From positions 1-23,507 of the forward strand of contig JAPLDV010000676.1 of assembly GCA_026391235.1 (NCBI GenBank): a DNA stretch of 23,507 bases, given 5' to 3'. Source of the stretch: Bacteroidia bacterium. GTDB lineage: Bacteria; Bacteroidota; Bacteroidia; Bacteroidales; UBA12481. Shown here piece by piece: positions 9,501 to 17,900 of the stretch. A program made the translations under genes and the position numbers. Position 1 is the stretch's first letter. The number at the start of each line of letters is the position of its first letter. The notes under the pieces are model-generated. The model made no database searches. It worked only from the letters and a program-made list of their open reading frames with translations, and had not been told where the DNA came from.

Positions 9501-9807
9501 CCCAGATAATATCCGGGTTGGCCTGATAAATATCTAAAGCTCCTATCGACGCAACGGCCTCTTTATCAAACAAAGGAGTCCATTCCATCCCGCCGGATTC
9601 TGTTTTCCAAAGGCCTCCTGAAGCAGATCCTATGTAAATAATATTTGGATTGGTTTCAACCGCATCGATGGCGGTAACCCGCCCCGACATACCGGAAGGC
9701 CCGATGCTACGGGCGTTTAATCCTGTGAGCTTTTCCATGTCGAGTTTCTGCCCGGGCAAGGGAAGGGCAATAAGGGCAACGAGAGCCAGGAGCATGTTCT
9801 TTTTCAT
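6550..9807 (-). CDS. Secreted Asp-box (BNR/sortilin-like) beta-propeller protein with Gly-rich linker and helical tail
   Basis: This is a 1085-residue exported protein. Residues 1-19 are a signal peptide (MKKNMLLALVALIALPLPGQ) with no lipobox Cys. Residues of about 30-720 contain repeated Asp-boxes of the form SxDxGxxW (SIDGGKTWE, TTDGGETWK, TWDGGKNWK, SDDGGQSWS, SQDRGVTWR, TRDGGATWT, SIDYGVTWT), which build seven-to-ten-bladed propellers as in sortilin/VPS10 and GH74 proteins. An HxDxH motif (H343, D345, H347) precedes NDGG (363-366). An Ig-like region near 735-915 is split by a Gly/Arg-rich stretch at about 804-831. The last 150 residues or so are helical, with heptad-like runs, and there is no T9SS sorting domain. 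It is a paralogue of the 10400-12757 product. The substrate is unknown; polymer or peptide binding is a reasonable guess. Confidence 0.9.
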   Translation of the reverse strand: MKKNMLLALVALIALPLPGQKLDMEKLTGLNARSIGPSGMSGRVTAIDAVETNPNIIYIGSASGGLWKTESGGMEWTPLFDKEAVASIGALDIYQANPDIIWAGTGEGNPRNSLNSGFGVYRSIDGGKTWELKGLEKTRNIHRIIIDPTNPDIVYVGAIGSPWGPHPERGVYKTTDGGETWKQILFTNELSGVGDMVMDPVNPNKLVVGMWEHQRWPWFLKSGGPGSGLYITWDGGKNWKKLTEKEGIPKGEIGRIGLAIPKSNNKRIYALIECAKNALYRSDDGGQSWSKMTDQNVSNRPFYYHEIHADPMDPDRVYNLFSGVSKTEDGGLTFENMSTRGLHPDHHAWYINPRNNNFLIDGNDGGLAISQDRGVTWRYVTNLPLGQFYHINWDLDFPYNVYGGLQDNGSWYGPSNVLQRGGIQYYHWQTVMGGDGFDMMVDSSNNRFGYAMSQSGSVGRFDRETGDSKDIQPIHPEGTKLRFNWNAEIAHDPFEKTTIYFASQFLHKSPDRGDSWTLISPDLTTNDTAKLKQNRTGGLTYDITGAETHCTIIAISPSPLLKDEIWIGTDDGNLQLTRDGGATWTNLAGNIKGFPKNAWIPQIHVSNHNPGEAFVVVNNYRQNDFGSYLFYTKNYGKTWTRMIDDTKVSGYCLSVIQDPVEPNLIFLGTEYGLYVSIDYGVTWTKWTRGFPTVSTMDLKIHPRENDLIIATFGRSVYIIDDIRPLRQIAKQGISLLDNKITAFSSPVAYHIGSKSQAGVYSAGNGYFSGQTKSLSGILTYSVKEPIKREPPAESDQSTAQTTAGARPGGGGGGGRSGGFGGGRFGMRGGDASRNVEPVQIEIFNASGEKIRTLQDYPAAGINKASWRLDEKGFRQPGSTQERGGQEPGGMSVFPGKYMVKYSYAGQSDSTWIEVQIDPRVSYKMSDLVARKEFVLAFQKKVDKLTAAMELIKQAQDAIDLIIKELPTGRSEEIRTLRQETNTIKDTLTALTSRISPERPTETQRASPAPYNLRSQVTGALSSASDGFDALSATQKTTVELAEKELKKMLDQVDLFFTTTWPAYKETISKSSISPFKDKPYTKMSW

Positions 9808-9824
9808 AAGAGTCAGGTTTTATC

Positions 9825-9832
9825 CAAAAGTA
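9825..9832 (-). promoter_or_regulatory. Possible -7 element (TACTTTTG) for the first Asp-box gene
   Basis: The minus strand reads TACTTTTG, an exact TAnnTTTG match 17 bases before the ATG at 9807. No clear TTG lies at the expected -33 spacing. The leader would be only about 10 bases. Confidence 0.35.
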
Positions 9833-9956
9833 AAAACCTTTTGAAAGGTTGGTTACCCCGAAAGGTTAAAAAAACTTAAAAACCGTTTTTGCCAAAGATT
9901 GTTATTCCGGTTATTTTTACTTCCTTCGGATCGTAATCTCTTAAAACCAAAGAAAT

Positions 9957-10403
9957 ATGAAAAAAATCCAGTTTAAAGGCATGCTCATGGCAGGTCTGTT
10001 TTTCTTAGCCGGCCAGGTTATTGGTCAGGATATTGTAGGTAAATGGAAAACCATCGACGATGAGTCGGGCAAACAGAAATCGATTGTTCAAATATCGATA
10101 AACGGTAATAAGTTATATGGTAAAATATTGGAAACTTGGGATGATGACGGAATTACTCCAACTGACAAGTTATGTGATAAATGTCCTGGTGCTTTGAAGG
10201 ATGCACGAATTCACGGGATGTCTATTATCAATGGATTAACAAAATCCGATAATATTTGGAAAGGCAAGAAAGGTATTCTGGATCCGAAGAACGGTAAGTT
10301 TTATGATGTAAAGATTTGGCTTGAGGATGCTAATACTCTGATTGTCAGAGGGTCTATCGGGCCTATTGGCAGGAAGCAGATGTGGTACCGGGTTAAGGAC
10401 TAA
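9957..10403 (+). CDS. DUF2147 family secreted small protein
   Basis: This is a 148-residue protein with an N-terminal signal peptide (MKKIQFKGMLMAGLFFLAGQ, cleavage probably after VIGQ). The mature part begins DIVGKWKTIDDESGK, typical of the DUF2147 fold, a lipocalin-like small beta barrel. Other family features are the GNKLYGKILETW strand, a CxxC pair (C73, C76) that could form a disulfide, GILDPKNGKFYDVK near 106-119, and the C-terminal LIVRGSIGPIGRKQMWYR. The family has no established biochemical role that I know of. The gene sits alone on the plus strand between two Asp-box paralogues on the minus strand. Its TAA overlaps the TAG of the downstream convergent gene, leaving no room for a terminator between them. 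Confidence 0.9.
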   Translation: MKKIQFKGMLMAGLFFLAGQVIGQDIVGKWKTIDDESGKQKSIVQISINGNKLYGKILETWDDDGITPTDKLCDKCPGALKDARIHGMSIINGLTKSDNIWKGKKGILDPKNGKFYDVKIWLEDANTLIVRGSIGPIGRKQMWYRVKD

Positions 10404-12757
10404 TTTTCGAAATAGCGTCTCCTTCTTTCGCTGGCTTTGTTGACCCGGTTGGTATCGAGTGCCCACATACCGCGGCCGTGAGTGGCAATAACCATGATGT
10501 TGTCGCGCGGATGGACGATCAGGTCGTGGACATAAGTGGTTGGCAGATCACCCAATACTTCCCAGGAGTTACCTCCATCTTTGGAAACATAAACCGCCAT
10601 ATCGGTTCCGGCATACAGGATTTTTCCATCAAACGGATCTTCACGGATCACGTTAACCGGACCGAGTGGAATATTTGCTGAAATATCTTTAAAGGTGGCG
10701 CCGTAATCCTCAGATTTCCAGATATAAACCTGAAAATCATCATCGCGTTTGCCATTCTGGGTTATATAAACCCGGCCCATTTTATAATTTGAAGCCACAA
10801 TGCGACTGATCCAGCGATTTGGAGCCAGTTTCGAAGTAAGCTCGGTCCAGCTTGCACCTCCGTCTTTGGTCATATGCAATCGGCCATCATCGGTACCGGC
10901 ATAGATCAATCCGAATTTTAGCGGGGATTCGGAAACGGAGAAAAGGGTTTGATACTGTATGTCGCCGATTTTTTCCGGATCGTTATAGGTTAAATCCGGA
11001 CTGATCTGATTCCAGGTATTGCCCTGATCTCTTGACATAAACAGATATTGCATGCCATGGTAGACAATATCGGGATTGTGGGGTGAGAGAATAAATGGTG
11101 CGAGCCACTGGCCTCGTAGAGGAGGTTCGTTATCATAAACACGTGGCAGGATGCTTTTTCGGTCGCCTGTAGCGAGATTCACACGGCTTATGCTTCCGTA
11201 AAATCCGGCAGAGTATACCAGATTAGGATCCCTGGGATCGATGAAGTGATTACTTCCTTCACCGCCGGGTGCACCTTTAAAAACTCCGGATTGGATTTTA
11301 TCGCGTCCGTCAGAAATATCCACTGTACCGGCAAAACTGCCATGATCCTGAACCGATCCGTACACTTTAAACGGGGTACTCATGTCATAATTCACGTTAA
11401 AGAACTGAGCAACAGGGAGGTTATCAGTAAACCGTCTCCAGTTTTCACCCTTGTCGTATGAAACTACGATACCGCCGTCGTTAACATTAACCAGGTAATC
11501 GGTGTTATTTGGATCGATCCATAATCCATGATGATCACCGTGCATTCCTTCGAGCTCCTTATAGGTTTTTCCGCCGTCGGTTGATACATTGAGTCCGAGT
11601 CCCATGGTGTAAATGGTGTTTTCGTCTTTCGGATCCACACGCATCTGAGCGAACACCCATCCATAGGTTGCGGAATGGTTTTGCATATATTTTTTCATTT
11701 CCGGTGTCAGTCCGCTTACCTGGGTCCAGGATTTTCCATTATTATCAGAGCGGTAAACAGTTGCACCCTTAATCGTTCCGCTTGACGGGCGGCCGTATGA
11801 ATCAGTATTTCCGCCATCTTCGGCATCTCCTACTTTTTCATAGTTATCAACGAATGCATAAACGACTTTGGGGTTTGATCTCGCGATATCGATAGCGATC
11901 CGGCCGCGGAATTTTGGTTCCGGAATTCCTGAATTGATTTGCTCCCAGCTTTTGCCGCCGTTAGTGGTTTTCCAAATACCTGACCCGGTATAACTATCTT
12001 CCGTGCGCGGATCGTTCCACTTTTTACGGATCCTCTGCCAGGTGGATGCATACAGGGTGTTAGGATCCGACGGATCCATCACCAGGTCAATGGCTCCGGT
12101 CATATCGTTCACATACAGAACTTTTTCCCAGGTATTCCCTCCGTCTGTGGTTTTGTACACTCCGCGGTCGGGGTTAGTGGTCCATTCATGACCAGATGCC
12201 GCAACGTACAGAACATCAGTATTTTTCGGATTGATCACGATGCGGGCAATGGTAAAGGTATTTTCGAGACCCATATGCTTCCAGGTCTTTCCTCCATCGG
12301 CGGTTTTAAAGATTCCACATCCCGATTGCGAACTCCTGAAAATATTGGCTTCTCCGGTTCCAACCCAAAGAACCTGGGGATTTTTCGGATCGAGTTCGAT
12401 GTCTCCGATAGCGGTAGAAACCTGTTGATCGAAGACCGGTTCCCAGGTGACACCTTCATTCACGGTTTTCCACACACCGCCTGACGCGGTAGCAACATAC
12501 ATCGTATAAGATTTGCCGCGTGGTTCTACAACGGCAAAATCTGTGCAACGGCCGCTGATATTGGTTGGTCCGAGGAATTGCCATTTCAGGTCTTTGTAAG
12601 TGGAGGCGGATTTCATTGCCAGGTACTTGTCGAATTGCACCAGGCGTTCCTTCCCTGTAAGGATAGGCGATTTAGCTTGCTGGGCATAGGTCATGGGTGC
12701 GAGGGTAAGGATCCCGGCGACCATTAACCCGGTTACGAGCCGATTGATTTTTTTCAT
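10400..12757 (-). CDS. Secreted Asp-box (BNR/sortilin-like) beta-propeller protein
   Basis: This is a 785-residue exported protein. I chose the ATG at 12757 because MKKINRLVTGLMVAGILTLA starts a clean signal peptide ending near MTYAQQ. The frame also opens 17 codons upstream at 12808, but that extension is polar and would bury the signal. Asp-boxes recur across the chain (TADGGKTWK, TTDGGNTWE, TTNGGKSWE, SDNNGKSWT, SKDGGNSWE), indicating one or two large propellers. HxDxH (H406, D408, H410) is followed by NDGG at 426-429, as in the neighbouring paralogue. It lacks that paralogue's Ig-like, Gly-rich and helical C-terminal parts and ends in RRRRYFEN, with no T9SS sorting domain. Its stop overlaps that of the convergent DUF2147 gene by 4 bases. 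The function is not known. Confidence 0.9.
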   Translation of the reverse strand: MKKINRLVTGLMVAGILTLAPMTYAQQAKSPILTGKERLVQFDKYLAMKSASTYKDLKWQFLGPTNISGRCTDFAVVEPRGKSYTMYVATASGGVWKTVNEGVTWEPVFDQQVSTAIGDIELDPKNPQVLWVGTGEANIFRSSQSGCGIFKTADGGKTWKHMGLENTFTIARIVINPKNTDVLYVAASGHEWTTNPDRGVYKTTDGGNTWEKVLYVNDMTGAIDLVMDPSDPNTLYASTWQRIRKKWNDPRTEDSYTGSGIWKTTNGGKSWEQINSGIPEPKFRGRIAIDIARSNPKVVYAFVDNYEKVGDAEDGGNTDSYGRPSSGTIKGATVYRSDNNGKSWTQVSGLTPEMKKYMQNHSATYGWVFAQMRVDPKDENTIYTMGLGLNVSTDGGKTYKELEGMHGDHHGLWIDPNNTDYLVNVNDGGIVVSYDKGENWRRFTDNLPVAQFFNVNYDMSTPFKVYGSVQDHGSFAGTVDISDGRDKIQSGVFKGAPGGEGSNHFIDPRDPNLVYSAGFYGSISRVNLATGDRKSILPRVYDNEPPLRGQWLAPFILSPHNPDIVYHGMQYLFMSRDQGNTWNQISPDLTYNDPEKIGDIQYQTLFSVSESPLKFGLIYAGTDDGRLHMTKDGGASWTELTSKLAPNRWISRIVASNYKMGRVYITQNGKRDDDFQVYIWKSEDYGATFKDISANIPLGPVNVIREDPFDGKILYAGTDMAVYVSKDGGNSWEVLGDLPTTYVHDLIVHPRDNIMVIATHGRGMWALDTNRVNKASERRRRYFEN

Positions 12758-12794
12758 AGGTATTGTTGGATTTGCTTTAGTTTGAGTTTCGTAC

Positions 12795-12802
12795 CAAAAA
12801 TA
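12795..12802 (-). promoter_or_regulatory. Possible -7 element (TATTTTTG) for the second Asp-box gene
   Basis: The minus strand reads TATTTTTG, an exact TAnnTTTG match 37 bases before the chosen ATG at 12757. If it is the true promoter, the upstream alternative ATG at 12808 could not be used, which supports the shorter start. No clear -33 element is seen. Confidence 0.35.
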
Positions 12803-12931
12803 AGTCAAAAGGAATTTGGTTCTTGTGTTTTACCGGGGGCAATTAAGGTTTTTTAACAATTACCTTAGAAGGATAGCGTGCCCGGGACTTTTCACGGTCG
12901 TGTGACGGACTATCTTAATTCTTTGCCATCG

Positions 12932-12960
12932 TTGCTGCCGGAACCAATGTATTATCTTTG
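12932..12960 (+). promoter_or_regulatory. Bacteroidota-type promoter for rlmN
   Basis: TTG at 12932-12934 is followed, after an 18-base spacer, by TATCTTTG at 12953-12960. This is a full match to the -7 consensus TAnnTTTG with a -33 TTG at nearly standard spacing. The transcript would begin about 30 bases before the rlmN ATG. This is the best-formed promoter in the window. Confidence 0.6.
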
Positions 12961-12996
12961 CGGCGTCCTTTCGCGGGGATGACAGAATAGAGAATT

Positions 12997-14031
12997 ATGG
13001 AAGATATAAGTAAAGAGAAGTTATTTGGGAAGACGCCGGAGGAGGTGGCATTGATTTGCCGCTCGCTGGATATGCCGAAATATGCCGCAGGGCAGATAGT
13101 TGATTGGCTGTACAAGAAAAACATACTTTCGATTGATGATATGTCGAACCTGGCAGTAAAATACAGGGAGGCATTGAAGGAAAAATATGAAACAGGGTTA
13201 TATCCTCCATCAAAAGTTGAGGAGTCGGTGGACGGAACAAAAAAATACCTGTACCAATCAGGAGTCAGGAACTTTGTGGAGGCTGCTTATATTCCTGATG
13301 GCGAGCGCGCAACTCTCTGTGTTTCGTCGCAGGTAGGGTGTAAGATGGGGTGTTTGTTTTGCATGACCGGCAGGCAGGGATTTCACGGAAACTTAACAGC
13401 CGGCGAAATTGTAAATCAAATACATAGTTTGCCGGAACGGGAAAAATTAACCAGTGTGGTATACATGGGGATGGGCGAACCTTTCGAGAATCTTGAAAAT
13501 GTTTTGAGGTGTATCGACATATTGACTGCTGAGTGGGGATATGCCTGGAGTCCGAGGAGGATAACGGTTTCAACCATTGGTATCATCACGGCTATGCAAG
13601 CCTTCCTTGAGCGGTCAAAAGCCAGCCTCGCCGTGAGCCTTCATTCACCTTTCGAGGAAGAGCGGCGGATGCTTATGCCGGTTGAGAAGGTTAATACCCT
13701 GCCGGAAGTGCTGAGAACCATCCGTTCGTGGGATTTTGGCCATCAAAGGAGAATCTCGTTTGAATATATCCTGTTTAAAAATCTGAATGATACCCCGCGT
13801 CATGTGAAAGAATTGGCCAGGTTATTAAATGGATTGCGCTGCCGGATCAACCTGATCCGTTTTCACCCGATTCCCGGTACTCCCCTTGAAGGGTCAGACG
13901 ACCAGGCTGTTCAGACGTTCAAGGATGCACTAAACAGGAAGGGTATTCTGACCACGGTGAGAGCTTCGAGAGGGGAAGATATCTGGGCAGCATGCGGACT
14001 CTTGTCCACAAAGGAGATGACCCGGGAGTAA
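12997..14031 (+). CDS. rlmN: 23S rRNA/tRNA adenine-C2 methyltransferase RlmN
   Basis: RlmN is a radical-SAM enzyme that methylates C2 of A2503 in 23S rRNA, and of A37 in some tRNAs. The 344 residues match the family. The [4Fe-4S] cysteines are C115, C119 and C122 in CKMGCLFC. The two reaction cysteines appear as C108 (seven residues before the cluster, as in the E. coli enzyme) and C333 in RASRGEDIWAACGL. The SAM-binding GMGEP is at 158-162, followed by STIGI and LAVSLHSP. The N-terminal helical domain includes AGQIVDWLYKK. Translation from MEDISKEKLF at 12997 fits the promoter just upstream. A methyltransferase gene follows after 34 bases, probably in the same transcript. Confidence 0.97.
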   Translation: MEDISKEKLFGKTPEEVALICRSLDMPKYAAGQIVDWLYKKNILSIDDMSNLAVKYREALKEKYETGLYPPSKVEESVDGTKKYLYQSGVRNFVEAAYIPDGERATLCVSSQVGCKMGCLFCMTGRQGFHGNLTAGEIVNQIHSLPEREKLTSVVYMGMGEPFENLENVLRCIDILTAEWGYAWSPRRITVSTIGIITAMQAFLERSKASLAVSLHSPFEEERRMLMPVEKVNTLPEVLRTIRSWDFGHQRRISFEYILFKNLNDTPRHVKELARLLNGLRCRINLIRFHPIPGTPLEGSDDQAVQTFKDALNRKGILTTVRASRGEDIWAACGLLSTKEMTRE

Positions 14032-14065
14032 ACGTAACTTTGATGATTCTGATGTTTATAGCAAA

Positions 14066-14770
14066 ATGATTCCCAGAATACTGATCGATACCGCGCCCAT
14101 TCCAGGTAGCGACAAGGAGCTTCGGCTTTATAGGCATGCCAATGATTTTTCTATCGACATTACAGGCGAGGGTGAACTGATGAGCAGCCGGGTGCACGGT
14201 TCCGAAGAGGCGTTGGCCGAGCTAACCTGCCGCAGGATTACCAACCGTACCCGGCCAAGGGTACTCATCGGGGGCCTGGGCATGGGTTTTACACTGGCAG
14301 CAGCCTTGAAGCACCTCGGGGCTAATGCTGAACTGGTTGTAGCCGAGCTCGTACCGAAGGTGATAGAATGGAACAGAGGACCTCTTGGCGATGAAGCTGG
14401 TAATCCGCTTCTTGATAAGCGTGTAATTGTAAAAGAAGGGGATGTCGCAAAAATTCTGATAGCTGGAAAGCATAGTTTTGATGCCATTCTGCTGGATGTG
14501 GATAATGGCCCGAATGGATTAACGCATCACGACAACGACTGGCTCTACTCTGTTTTTGGGTTGGATGCATCCTATCAGGCACTTAAACCAGGAGGGGTAT
14601 TGTCGGTTTGGTCGGCCGGTCCGGATGTCCGTTTTACCAAACGATTGCGTCAAACCGGTTTCAGAGTGGAAGAAATTCTGGTACATGCTCATGGCAAAAA
14701 GGGTGGTAAATGCTTGATCTGGTTAGCAGAACGCGGATCTTATCTATCCGGCAGTTCAATACGGCGCTAA
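14066..14770 (+). CDS. Spermidine-synthase-like class I SAM-binding protein
   Basis: This is a 234-residue protein with a Rossmann-type methyltransferase fold of the spermidine-synthase-like group. Motif I is VLIGGLGMGFT at 66-76. The acidic end of strand 2 is VVAELVPKVIEW (91-102, Glu94). A motif like that around the catalytic Asp of polyamine synthases is ILLDVDNGPNGL at 141-152. A late strand reads LKPGGVLSVWSAG. The N-terminal part (LRLYRHANDFSIDI) resembles the small beta domain of that group. I do not see enough to call it a polyamine synthase. A SAM-dependent methyl- or aminopropyl-transferase is the safest label. It sits 34 bases after rlmN, suggesting cotranscription. No sequence or functional partner is evident. 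Confidence 0.85.
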   Translation: MIPRILIDTAPIPGSDKELRLYRHANDFSIDITGEGELMSSRVHGSEEALAELTCRRITNRTRPRVLIGGLGMGFTLAAALKHLGANAELVVAELVPKVIEWNRGPLGDEAGNPLLDKRVIVKEGDVAKILIAGKHSFDAILLDVDNGPNGLTHHDNDWLYSVFGLDASYQALKPGGVLSVWSAGPDVRFTKRLRQTGFRVEEILVHAHGKKGGKCLIWLAERGSYLSGSSIRR

Positions 14771-14813
14771 ACTATTTGACATATCTGTTCTTTTTTCGTC
14801 CGAACTATATCAA

Positions 14814-14828
14814 ATATTCTCAGAATAT
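14814..14828. repeat. Short AT-rich inverted repeat in the gap before the T9SS protein gene
   Basis: ATATTC and GAATAT enclose a 3-base loop within the 136-base gap 14771-14906. It is followed by an AT-rich run (ACTTTATTTTTA) and could be a weak terminator for the rlmN transcript or an operator. I see no exact TAnnTTTG element in this gap. Confidence 0.35.
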
Positions 14829-14906
14829 ACTTTATTTTTATATTTTGTTGTGAACTGTTTGATAATAAACTGATTGAAGTTGATGCGATTTTAAAAAAAT
14901 ATAGCT

Positions 14907-17900
14907 ATGAAACGAAATTCCCCCATTCTTTTAGTTGTGCTGCTAATCTTATGGTTTTCTGAAGTATCTGCACAGCAATGGATTAAGAACATTCCACAGG
15001 AAAAATCGGCAAAAGAAAACCTTTCTTTTTTTGATATTCAAAAGGCATTCAACGATTATTGGTCTCCATTGGATGTTAGGAAGGGATATTATGAAAAGGA
15101 CGGGGAGAAAATAAAAGCAGCAGGCTGGAAGCAGTTTAAGCGTTGGGAATGGTTTTGGAACGACCGTGTGGATCCTCAGTCGGGAGAGTTTCCAAAAACT
15201 TCGGCTTTCAGGGAGTTGCGTAAATATTTTGATGAGAACCCGGTTTTGAAGAGTACAACAGGGGCCTCGACCGGCAACTGGACTAGTATCGGACCCACCT
15301 CAACACCTGGCGGATATGCCGGTTTGGGCCGGTTGAACTGTGTTGCTTTCAGTCCCGCAAGTACTAGTGTGATTTATGTGGGAGCTGCTTCAGGAGGTGT
15401 ATGGAAATCCATTGACGGAGGCACATCGTGGAGTACGGCGAGTGATAATAATGCCGTGCTGGGCATCAGTGATTTGATAGTTTTGCCGGGTACATCCGGC
15501 GATATCATTTATGCTGCTACCGGCGACCGCGATGCCAGTGATAATTATTCAGTGGGTGTATTAAAATCTATTGACGGTGGAATTACCTGGAATACAACCG
15601 GTTTGAACTGGTCGCAAAGCTCACTGAGATTAATTTACCGTCTGTTGGGTGATCCAAATAATGCGGACGTGTTGTTTGCTGCAACAAGTGACGGTATATA
15701 TATGACCTCTGACGGTGGAAATACCTGGTTGAAGAAGTCAACAAATCAGTTTATCAATATCAAATTCAAACCAGGCAGCAGCACGGTCATGTATGGATCG
15801 ACCCCCTCTTCCGGTGATATTTTCCTTTCAACCGATGGCGGGGCATCCTGGAGCATAGTCCTGAATACTGCCGGTTATCGTGTTGAATTGGCGGTAACAC
15901 CAATTAATAGTGAGATTGTTTATGCATTGATCAGCAATACCGCCGATGGACTTTTCGGAGTGTACAAGTCGACCACCGGGGGCACCTCTTTCACTCAGGT
16001 ATTTGGATCATCACCCAATATGCTGGCCTGGAATTGCGATGGCAGTGATGCCGGCGGGCAGGGATGGTATGATCTGTGTATAGCTGTTGATCCCACCAAT
16101 GCCGATATAGTTTTTGTGGGGGGGGTTAATACCTGGAAATCAACCAATGGCGGAACTGCCTGGACCATCAGCAATCACTGGTCGGGTACTTGCAGCGGGA
16201 AAGCCACAGCGGTGCATGCCGATAAGCATTATTTTGCCTATCAGCCAGGGACGACTACACTGTTTGAATGCAACGATGGTGGTTTATATAAAACAAGCAA
16301 TTCCGGGGCCAACTGGACCCATCTGGGTAATGGCCTGATAATAAGTCAAATGTATCGTTTAGGCGTATCTCAGATGAACTCCGGGGATGTGATTGCCGGT
16401 TTGCAGGATAATGGCACAAAGGCCATGATCTCCAATACCTGGAAAGATGTGATCGGGGGCGATGGCATGGAGTGCCTGATCGATTATACTAACACCAATG
16501 TTCAGTATGGTGAATTGTATTACGGGGATATCTATCGGACCGACAACCGCTGGGGCTCATCTACCTACATCACCGGGAGCCTGACCGGCAGTGCCGGATG
16601 GGTTACGCCCTATGTTATCGATCCCGCTAATAGCAATACCCTGTATTGTGGTTACCAAAGTGTCTGGAAAACAACCAACAAAGGCTCCAGTTGGACGAAA
16701 ATCAGTTCCTGGACCGGTTCAACCCTGCGATCTTTGGCGGTTGCTCCATCCAGTACCACTACAATTTATGCAGCAACATCGAGTATTCTATACCGTACCA
16801 CCAACGGAGGAATCTCCTGGACCAATATTACCGGAACACTTCCTATGGGCTCCAACTATATAACATATATTTCAGTTAAACAGGATGATCCGAATACCGT
16901 TTGGGTGTCGCTGGGGCAGTTTAATGCTTACGGGGTATTCCAATCCACCGATGGCGGGGCTACCTGGACTGACATTTCATCCGGATTGCCTTCCATTCCG
17001 GTGAATTGTGTGATCCAGAATAAGCAAAGCACTTCGCAGGTGGAACTGTATGCCGGAACCGATGTAGGAGTATTTATTAAGCTTGGTAGTGCCGGCTGGG
17101 TTCCCTATTTCACAGGTTTACCGAATGTTGTGGTAATGGAGCTCGATATTTTTTACGCAGCCGATCCCGCTCTTAGCAAGATCAGGGCAGCAACTTATGG
17201 CAGAGGCCTTTGGGAATCAGATGTTTATGCCGGTGTGTTTGTAAATACCCCGCCAGCATTTAAAACTGATCCGGTGGTTGAGGCTGGTGCCACAACCGGA
17301 TCAAACTATTCGGCAACCCTTGTTGATAATGTAACTGATCCAAATTCAGGCGATATTCTCAGCTTTTCTTTGATATCGGCTCCGGCATGGCTGACGGTGG
17401 CTGCCAATGGAGCTCTTTCAGGTATTCCGTTAGCCGAAAATATCGGACTAAACAGCTTTATCGTAAAGGTTGATGATAACCAAGGCGGAACCGATCAGGC
17501 CGAGCTGCAGATTACGGTGTCAGCGCCTTCGTATTGCATTTCGAAAGGACTTAGTTCCTCGATGGAGTGGATCAAGTCGGTGACATTCAATTCAGTTATC
17601 AATAGCAGTGCCAATAACGGTGGCTATAAGGATTATACAGCATTCACTTTTAACTGGAATGCCAACACCTCGGTAAGTTTTACACTTACACCCGGGTTTA
17701 GCGGCTCCAGCACCAATCAGAACTGGTCCATCTGGATCGATTTTAACAAGGATCTTGATTTTAGTGATCCGGGTGAGCAGGTATTTACATCCGCTTTGAA
17801 AAAAGTTGCTGTAAGCGGATCTTTCACTTTGCCTGCATTTACGGGCACAACCAGGATGAGGATTTCGATGAGTGATGCATCGGTTCCGGGGCCATGTACT

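Noticed and set aside
12758..12808. Upstream start extending the second Asp-box protein by 17 residues
   Set aside because: The extension is polar and would precede a perfect signal peptide. A candidate -7 element at 12795-12802 lies inside it.
15360..17000. Repeated G-rich DNA words inside the T9SS protein gene
   Set aside because: They encode Asp-box repeats (SxDGGxxW) and vary at the DNA level; there is no CRISPR-like spacer pattern.
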